Shown: positions 55,126 through 64,000 of the stretch, in pieces
How positions within the stretch are numbered: position 1 is the first letter of the stretch
How the letters are laid out: each line of letters begins with the position of its first letter
Source of the DNA: Hippophae tibetana
Lineage: Eukaryota; Streptophyta; Magnoliopsida; Rosales; Elaeagnaceae
DNA: 64,000 bases
Reading direction: 5' to 3'
Assembly: GCA_037013495.1 (NCBI GenBank)
Contig: CM072812.1
Coordinates: forward strand, 38,747,001-38,811,000
Notes under the pieces: generated by a model
What the model saw: only the letters and a program-made list of their open reading frames with translations
The model's database searches: none
What the model was told of the DNA's origin: nothing
Program-made: the position numbers and the translations under genes

Positions 55126-58100
55126 AAGTAATTGTGCATTATGATAGGAACTCCCAATTCTTTGGCAAATATTGCCGATCAAGGATATTTAATATTTTTT
55201 TCTTATTTGACCGTCTTTTGGGATTAGTTACTAGTTCAAATTTGATACAATTCTTTTTTTTTTTTTTTGGAATTGGTTAGAATGTGTCCTTATCTATTAA
55301 TAGGTTGGATGGTTTGTAATACCACTTAAGGGCGGATAGACCATCCACCTAGTACCGCTACTTACTTCTAATAAGATTGAGCTTAATAGAAACAAGAGAC
55401 CATATATATATGGATAGAACTTATAACAAGGTCTCGAAAAACGAGTACTTTATACGAAATGTTTATCCAAAATGATAGCACCATATCCTTTTTCATAATT
55501 TCGTTCTATTAAAGAATCGTGTGATTCGTTGATTCTTATGCAATACACTTTGAATTGAAAGAGTTTTACCAATTTTTAAAAAGCTGTTTAAAACTTGTTA
55601 GAATTGGACCCTTTCTTCCCATGGTTGAGAACTAATTAATGATTGGGTTTGTCTACAAAGATTTTAGATTTTCTCATGATGATTAAGTTATATCTAGACT
55701 TGTTTCTACCTTTCTAGTTATTTTAGAATTCTAATGAAAAGTATTCTATTATAAAATTTAAAAAATTTAAAGAAGCTTTGATATATTTTTTTATAATATT
55801 CAAGCCCATTTACGTGTATTTGATCACGCGCTGATTATACCTTATTTGAACAATTAATAATAATTTGGATCAATCGGTGTGTGTCACCTACTTGGTGAAA
55901 TTCCTTCCAATATTTTATTTAACTAATTTGAACTATTTAAATTGCTAAAACTATGAATGAAAAAATAATTTTTATAATTATAATTAATGCAAATTATGCA
56001 AACTTTATTCTCTATGGGAAAAATATATATGCTAACTTATGTAGTTGGGACAAATACATATTTGGGACAAATACATATTTAATCTATAAAAACAAACATT
56101 TTTTTATACATAATTTATTATTGTTCATAACTTCGTTAAAATGTAGGGTGATCATGGCATCCTATGGCAATTATCTGGCTTTCATTGTTGACGAGCATCA
56201 CAACGTCATTAGTATTAAGAAACATGTGTAATTCTGTTGTCACAGTTTTTCACCTATATATTGACAGTATAACATCCTATATTTATTTAGCACATTAAAA
56301 TAAATTACAAGAGGTATCCTAAATATCCCTTCGGAAATTTAATGTAAGCGATAAGATTTGATAGTATCAAGTTGATCGATGCTTAATTAGTGCTTATAAT
56401 TTTCAATTAGTTGATAATTATGAAAATTCTATTACTAATGTCGTTTTGCAACTTATACCGAATGACACAAATTAAACTTCAAAAACTGTGTCTCAATCTC
56501 ATACTGAGTATACCCCATTGCTTTGGATTTCATCTTATCCCTTGTCATGATTCATCTTCAAGAATGCTAACCAGGGATTTGAGACTTTGTGTTGATCAGG
56601 CCCACTCTACAAAAAGCAAACTAGCTTCTACTTCTTCAAACCAAGGCTCTCACATATATCATTTGATAGTTTCAATAACTTTTATTGGTTTCCACGTTCC
56701 CCTCCAAAAGTATAACTCATTTATTGAATGGTTGATTCACGTATTTATAAATTCATAGTAAGATTTATTTATTGGTAACTTTTTTTTCCATGTTTTCATT
56801 CTTAATAGCAAGAAATAATAAGATTTATATTTATGGTTATGAAAAAATTATTACTTAACTATGAGAAGAAATTATTTTTTATCATGTTAATATCATATTG
56901 TTATGTTATGTTAGATATTGTCACTTTTTTTTTCTTTTCTAATTAAACGGACAAAAAATAAATTAGTTTGATGAATATAGAATTATAAAATAAATAAATA
57001 AAAATCTTTGGTAGATATGCTTTTGATTGAATTGATGCCTAAATTTAAATATATCTCAATTAATATAATGATATATTTTATATCTTATGTTATTAAAATA
57101 TTTTGTTTTAGTCCACGATTTAAGAATTGGTATCAATTTTATTTTTTTTAAATAGTAACAAATTATTTTTGTCTAAAATACTCTTTTAACTTTTTAACTA
57201 CGTTTTTTTGTTCGTTTCTAGAGATTAACTATAACTTAAAATAATTTTTTTACTAGAGGTTGGATTCATCATTTTTTACTAAAAGTTACAAAAAAACAAA
57301 TTCTTTAAAAAAATAATATATATATAAATATTAAAAAATTATATTATCCTATCAATTTCGTTAGAACGTGATGAAAATATTTTTCTATGAGTAGTTAGCA
57401 TTGAGATATTAGGAAGACATACACACTTGTAATTTTTTAATTAATTTTTCTTTTTACAAAGATCATATAAGATCAAGTAATTGTTTTGTATGAAGTGTAA
57501 AAACCAATCATTTAGAGAAAAATACAAAATTCACTTAGATATAAACAAATCGTGTGAATGAACCATATCTATGTTGTATACTATTAACGAATAAAAGTGT
57601 CCATATGTATTGATAATGAGGTCGAAAAACTAGCTTTTGAAAATTAATAATTTTTTTTATTTTTTTTAACTTTATTTAATTTTCTGAAAACAAAAATCCT
57701 TAAAGAGAATTTTGAAAAACAAAAATTGATTATTATTAAACTATATTAAAAATATATCAATACTTAAATTAAATTATTAAAATATAACATTTTAAAAATG
57801 ATATATTTAAAATTTTAATACATTAAATATGATACATTTCAGTTACTCACCCGAATTGATGCATAGCACTTAAAATCCAATATGCTATTCACAATAACAA
57901 ACAAAAAACCAGAAAGGAAGAAAAATGTAGCAAACTGTTTGGGTCACATCAAATACTTAGGATTAAAACTACATTGCAACTTTTCAATGTCCTTTTCCAA
58001 AGTCTATATGAGGATCCAACAAGAGAGATCACTTTTCCCATCCTTTTTTCCTAATTTGGAAACTTGAAATTCCTCACCCTCCTAAAAGAAGCCACTGCAA

Positions 58101-59099
58101 TTGATCCTGACCCTAAGGGAAGGAGGGAAAAAAAAAAAAAACAAAACAAAAGGACCAATAGAGGCTATTGGGGTTTGAATTTTATGACACTTTACTTCAC
58201 TTTTTATTCGGTGGGAAGTGGAAATTGGTTTGCATGGTTGTCATATCTTAGAAGGACTATTAATCCAATCCTTATAGTAAATACATTTTCTTCCTTTATT
58301 TATCACTATTGGACCACTTTGTAGCTCATAGGCTTATTGTCTCGTTATTATTTCTTTCTAACTTCTTGTGTGAAATTGTACTAACCAAAGAAAAGGTGTT
58401 CATCATTTTATATTGAGGATTTGAGATTTCAATCATTAAATTTTTGAAAAGAAATTATAAATATTTATCAATTGCACTAAAACGCTATTTAAAGGGACTA
58501 AACTCAACTCTCTAACATTTTTTTTTGTTAGGAATTTTTTTATGAAGTAATTTTGCAATAATTCAACAAAATTGTATTACATAATAGAGTTCAGTTAGAA
58601 TTAACAAATAAATAAAATTGATAAGCACGTAAATGCATAAACATCACTTTCAATTGATCAAGTGATAGGTTGATATTCATTCAATCTATTTGATTCCATA
58701 TCTTTATTCTCTAAGGTAACAACAACTTTAATTAAAAATGTAAAAATCTTGGACCTATATTTAGATTGAAAAACAAGTTGAAAACTAATAAAAAAAACAA
58801 GCCAAAAATCACACTAAAACAAGTTTAAGCAACAAAATAAATATACTGAAATTAAAATTTAGGTAAAAACACACAAGCTATATTGATTTGATTAAATCTA
58901 AAAAAAGAAAATAAAAAAGCAAAGAGAGTAAAGAAAACTTAACAAAGAGATAGAAAATTACTAAAAGAGGATAGCTGCGTAAATTTGGGATGGGATGAGC
59001 CACTAATCCAGGATACAACACATTTATATTTCTATAAGAGGAGAGCTCTCTTTTTTAATGACTACTCTCAAATTTATAACTTATTCCCTTGCTCGTAAT
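55126..59099. other. AT-rich intergenic DNA
   Basis: About 4 kb without a recognised gene. It contains a 15-T run (55254-55268), a 17-bp direct duplication of gacaaatacatatttgg at about 56049-56082, and short open frames (55953-56231, 56411-56758, 57882-58067, 58064-58324) with no domain pattern. Some of 55130-55620 might also be organelle-derived, but I could not confirm it. Confidence 0.4.
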
Positions 59100-59889
59100 T
59101 TGACCTTTTTGGAGAAAACTAAATGATAGTTAGTAGGAACTCTACATTATGATTTTGGACTGATAATTTACAACACTCTTCTAATCGAAAGTATGGACAA
59201 CTCCTAATAGATGTCAATGCTCTCGGTAGTGGGGGATTATTTAAAGGCTGATAGATGTCATCTGCTATAGTCTTTTGAAGACTTTTATCCTGATATTGCC
59301 TAGAAAGTATATAGTTGGAAGAGGTACGAATACCAGAATTTGGACACACTTACTTAAGGGAAGAGTCATGACTAATGAGGCTTATGATTCGCATTGTGTG
59401 ATCGAAGAACTTAAGAGTTGGGATAAGACTATTTGATCCTTTTTGATACCACCCTAACTATCGATTTTACTATAATAAGTTATTCAATAAAAACTTTCCA
59501 CGATTTTTAGTAAAAAAAAAAAAGATATTCCTTTCCTTTTCGATGAGTTGTTATTTTACAAGTACACTCTAGGATCTTTTATGCTCTTTTTTTAACAAGC
59601 GGATTGGTATAGACTCTTCTTTTCTCGAGTTATCAATAAACACAATGACTATAGACTTTGGGCCAAAGCATGAGTATTTATAAAAAGCATGGATTGTTTT
59701 AGTCATCTTGGTGATAGAGATTACCAAAACTGATTATCAGTTTGAAGATAGTAAGACAACTCTAAATTTACATTTGTCACATTTTGGCTATTTTTTGTGA
59801 GCCAGATCTATCACAACTTAAATTCATAAGAAATACAATAGATAAATTTCAGGTGTTCGAATGCCAGGCATCCTATAATGGGCACAATA
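59100..59889 (+). other. Possible upstream LINE relic
   Basis: Lies directly 5' of the LINE RNase H relic and has a similar decayed look, but no block strong enough to assign. Reported so that the stretch is not left blank. Confidence 0.25.
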
Positions 59890-60310
59890 GATTATTGGAG
59901 TTATTTGGAGGGTACCACCTTCAAAATGGATAAAAGCCAATACATATTGTGTTGCTTTTAAGGTGACATGCTTATCTGGTTATGTAGGGCCTTTCAGAAC
60001 TCAAAATCTTTGTTAAGAGATGATTTTGTATCCCACTTAGGATCTCATATGCTTTTAAGATAAAATTCATGGTGGCCATTCACACCGTGTTATATGCTAC
60101 TACATTTGGGTGGTAGAGACTTTGGTTGTAGTCTCACTCTGCTTATACTTTCACTCTTTTTCAAACTTTTTTGTTATCGATGCCATGAAGAAACTACTTA
60201 GAGAACATGACTTAAAACTCTATTATTTTCATATTTATAGAGAGAGAAATATTGTTACCAATAGTATAACCTTTAGAGTTCTTAGTATTTTTACCGCAAC
60301 ATAGTGGTAA
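59890..60310 (+). pseudogene. LINE RNase H domain relic
   Basis: In shifting frames the sequence gives a P-P-S-K-W-I-K-A-N-T block at about 59913-59945 (start of plant LINE RNase H), an A-I-H-T-V-L-Y-A-T-T-F-G-W helix then L-W-L and S-H-S-A at about 60073-60145 (the usual E-S-D-S catalytic block, degraded), and H-I-Y-R-E-R-N-I-V at about 60229-60258 (the H-I-x-R-E-x-N block near the C-terminus). Several stops. Dead copy, unlinked to the LINE at 5280-9098. Confidence 0.65.
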
Positions 60311-63300
60311 AATATCTTATTATTTGCTAACTCTTTTATTCATTCATATACTAACAAGTCTAATTATAGGTTTTGTTTATAATTGATTTGTATATCTATT
60401 TTTCTCTTTTGAGTATTATTCATCGTTAAAAGGCTAGATCTAAAAGATGCCAAGCAGATGACAACTAAATTAAGATATCTAATAGTAAACAAATCATAAG
60501 TAAATTGAGAAATTAACTTAGCTTTTTTTTAAGCCATCAATATGATTAGACTCTTGGATGTTTTTGTATACTTCCTACTTATTGAAAGTTTTATTGATTA
60601 ATTGGTTAGTTTGGAAGTTTTATTGATTAATTGGTTAGTTTGGATCTTTGACTTCTAAAAATGTTCGACTATATATAATATAATAGTACGAGAGTGACTT
60701 ACCTTGTGATTGTTCTTGATGCTTACTATGCATTTTTATATGAATCGAACTTCTTTATTCGGTAAGTTCATTACTCTTCGGTAGCCTTTTTAAGTCTAAC
60801 GCTGAGTGGTAAGTACACAGACACTAAATACCGGATTAATTGTTAAGTATTTTATAATATAATTACGTTACTCAATATCATTCATAAATAAAAAATTCTT
60901 TATATTTTATTGAAATCTAAATAAAATCCAATAGAAAAAATACATGCATCTTAGTTGTTTTATTGACCCAATAATGCTAAATAAATATTTTTGTTTTATC
61001 CATTAAAAAATAATAATAGATTGAAAAGAATTATAAGACAATGAAATGCACAAAACAATTAACGATTAACATTAGTGATATCAATAATTTCTAAAATTTT
61101 GGCCTCAAAAATTAAGTTCCAGCAATCTATATATATATATAACACAACAATCTATATTACCCTCAAGGATTCCACAAAAGAAAACAGTGAAAAAAATCTG
61201 ACTAAGCTTTTTTTTTTTTTTTTTTTGCTAAAGAAATCTTTCTAATGATGTTTATATATATATACATAATTATTGAAATAAACAGGAAACTGGAAGGTAA
61301 CATCATGTGTTTCTCGGAAGAACCAAGTATAGTGAAACCCTAGAAGAATATGATTGTTCTGAGCATGCGCAGTGTAGAATAACACAACACATTATAACAA
61401 TTACATACAATGAAAGTGACCCAATTCCAATTCCAGACTAGCTACTTCATCACATGTTAAAAAAAATCAATAGTAATAATAAAATGACATAGTCTACCTA
61501 AACTCCACTGTGATCTGATCCACATTTGATGTTGATACAACATCTGGCAGCCTCCACCATACGATAATAATATTCATATAAACAAAATTAATTGGTTCGA
61601 CCAAAATAAACCCAAGTTGTATGTATACTAAATAATCATCTTGTAGCATAAGAAAAAAAAAATACTCTTGTGATGATCTGATTTAGAGAGAAAAATTAAA
61701 TAGATGTAATAATTGTGAGTAAATTGGACTAGTTTGATACCAAGTTAACATATATATAGAACATTATATGTACACGTGTTGATTACGTAGTAGACACATT
61801 GGTGTGTTAGAAGGGTACAACAGTAAAAGTATAAACTAATCTAGGATTGATCACATTGTGAAACCAAGCTGATGGTCGATCCTTGGACATTTCAGACTTG
61901 TGAGGATACTTATAAAATCCAACTTTTAGGTATGAGATTGACTCAAGACTCTGGCATTGTGTATCAAGGCTTAAACACTTCAAAGGTCGGATAGTAAGTC
62001 ATACCTTATACTTAAACAAATATTAATTAATTATATTTGATTTATACCTTGAATAATTCCAATAATAAGATTAGCGGTAAACTTCAACCAAATTTTTAAG
62101 AAGGATGATTTTTATTAGTAAAAATATAAATTTCATATTGATTAAATACAATATTATGGTAGAGTTTACAAGAATGATAAGTGTGTATGCCTTCACATAT
62201 TGGATTAACCTTTTAGGATTTGACATCCAAATATTTTTATGGACTCTACAAAATTTACAATTTGTTTTGTAATTTATATGCTAAATTACAATCATACTCC
62301 CCTAATTTGTATTAATTCTACATTTTGGTCAAATAAACTCTTTTATAAAGATTAGTTTCTTAACTTTTTCATTTTAACTACTTTTGTCCAAACATAACTA
62401 AATGTGTTAAATTAAAATTGAAAATTAAAGAGAACATGAAGATGTTGTTCAACCTTATTTATACAAGAAATGATTGTGTTAGAGTGTTTTGAGTATCAAT
62501 TATTCGAAAAGTTTAAACTATTAGAAAATGATTTAGCCACCAAGACATCATTTATATGTCTTACACTCTTTTAAGTGTGGTTTTTATACTCATTATGATT
62601 TAACGCTTGAAATTCATGATCAATTAATGGTGGTTAGAAGCAATGGTGTAGTGTAGCTATTCAAGGGCTATATCATGCTTCAACTCCGGTCAATATTTTG
62701 TCCAAAATGATTTATTAGTTTCTAGTTTATGTATAAATATTGTTTCTTTTATTTTCAATAAAATTTAAAGATAAGTCATTACAAACATTACACTTAAGGT
62801 CACTTAGTTTCACAAATTATATATATTAGTAACTTTAGTGTAAATTGGTGCACTTTAATAAACTTAATTTTACATTTGTCGAAACTTTAACCATTTTAAG
62901 AAAATCTTGGTGATTTTAATTTACTTTTTTCCTACTTTATTTTTAACATTTTGATCTTCAAATGTCTCTCAGCAGGGTTTTTATTAGTCAGATTCATTTC
63001 AATTCAACTTAAGTTTTTCCAACAGAAAAATATCCAAGAAAATAAAATTGGCAATGTAAGCTCTGTTGTACTCTATCTTTGTGTGTTGGCTTCTTGTGCG
63101 TGAAGCCTGATATCTATTTATTTTTAATTAGTATTGTCTTTCTCTATGTAAGGTTAATTACTGTGAATTAGTATAGTACTAGACACATAATCAAGAACAA
63201 TGTGATTAAAAGCATGTATTCATACATCATAGAGTTGGTTATTTTTAATATGCATACTAGGTCGAGAATAGTGAATTTTGGTTTGTTTCAGGTGTGGGTA

Positions 63301-64000
63301 TTTGTGGTTATTACTCGCTATTTTTGGCAACAAAAAAATAACTTCTTTTGCATCTTGCCAACAAGCTCACCACTACTATCATCACCACATTTGGCAAGGT
63401 AGTTGGCAAGATGGTTGGTAAGGTAGTTAGCGAGGTGACTAGCCGAGACCCTATAAATATCCCTCACTTTTCTCAACTCATTACTCATTATTTTAATACT
63501 AAAAACCTGCCAAAATTTGCATTGAAATTTATATTTGTTATTTAAATTAATTTGGAGAGATTACATTTGAGTGTGGGTCATTTTGAACTTAGTTATCAAA
63601 TCATTTTCTATGTAGGTATGTGGTTTGATTATGTCTTTCCCATACACAATTGAGGTTTATAGTGGACTATGTGTCCCTCGAAGTCATTAGTGGTTACACT
63701 TCTTATTATTGATCTAGGCTTTCCAATCACACTAAATTAGATGGTGTTGGTAGTGGAGGAAAATCGTTTTTGCATGTTGAACCAAGTAGTTGTTGAAGCA
63801 GCAAGTAAGAGTAGTAGTAGGCAGTTGGGTAGAGGTCCCATATGATAAAGGTAATAATGGTTTTATTGTCTATCAAAGTTGTAACTTATTTATTGTTTTG
63901 TGAATTATATACTACTGAGTAGTTACCTTAAGTAACTCAAGGATATTACCACATAAATATGGTATCTATATAGGTTTATCTCATTATATCGATCTGTTAT
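60311..64000. other. AT-rich intergenic DNA to window end
   Basis: No gene recognised. Contains a 19-T run (61208-61226), TA-rich stretches near 61128-61142 and 61254-61264, and at about 63448-63458 a TATA-like ctataaatatccctc followed by a pyrimidine-rich leader, which could be a promoter or the middle of an unrecognised LTR. Confidence 0.4.
60586..60643. repeat. 29-bp tandem duplication
   Basis: Two identical adjacent copies of aagttttattgattaattg plus 9 bases (60586-60614 and 60615-60643). Confidence 0.92.

Noticed and set aside
56411-56758. 115-codon frame in AT-rich DNA
   Set aside because: No domain pattern, no promoter or splice context that can be supported.
58064-58324. 86-codon frame following another short frame
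   Set aside because: Contains a poly-A/lysine run and hydrophobic residues without any family signature; likely chance.
61208-61226. T-run as the poly-A tail of a minus-strand retroposon
   Set aside because: No coding or SINE-like sequence and no target repeat beside it.

Overview
The window is repeat-dense, AT-rich plant nuclear DNA, most likely from a eudicot. The evidence is layered Ty1/copia, Ty3/gypsy (Athila lineage) and LINE sequences of plant type, primer-binding sites for plant initiator tRNA-Met and tRNA-Asp, and a decayed plastid 16S rRNA fragment. I found no convincing single-copy host gene, no tRNA or rRNA gene in working form, and no CRISPR array. Almost every long open frame is a piece of a retrotransposon polyprotein. 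The species cannot be named from sequence alone.

Layout. 1-240: fragment of a DUF4283/zinc-knuckle type protein. 241-4590: decayed Tork/Tnt1-like copia element. 4674-5200: old Athila-type LTR end. 5280-9100: LINE ORF2 remnant split by a 1.4 kb minus-strand solo LTR (7173-8583, TSD ATAAA). 9496-11548: second copia element, fused at about 11549 to the RNase H and integrase of a gypsy element called A here. A resumes at 19881 and ends in an LTR at 24285. Inside A's integrase lies element B (12467-19875, TSD GTAAG), a 7.4 kb Athila derivative with both LTRs, whose only coding unit is gag-protease joined to the integrase C-terminus. 25464-43731: copia element D on the minus strand, with 185-bp LTRs, PBS and PPT. 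D is split by element C (29992-43187), a 13.2 kb Athila element with ~1.8-2.0 kb LTRs, two different gag genes and a pol with open RT and RNase H frames. 44640-49340: eroded Athila element E carrying a minus-strand solo LTR (46341-48043). 50113-53966: solo LTR of the C family with a second C-family solo LTR inserted in it in the opposite orientation (50830-52907). 54970-55125: plastid 16S rRNA-derived DNA. 55126-64000: AT-rich intergenic DNA with a LINE RNase H relic at about 59890-60310.

How the parts relate. Target-site duplications give an insertion order: A before B, D before C, the outer C-family solo LTR before the inner one. B and C have near-identical LTR pairs by eye and are the youngest; D, the two other copia elements and the LINEs carry many stops. 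The Athila relatives (A, B, C) share a long non-coding 3' domain holding a double hairpin just after the coding stop, an internal polypurine-like tract, a conserved hairpin box near the 3' end and the terminal PPT.

Most interesting are: the two-gag organisation of C, where gag1 is followed by its own copy of the post-ORF double hairpin; a pair of paralogous hairpins in C's leader; an apparently untrimmed U5 end at C's right junction; and the gag-protease-integrase-tail gene of B.
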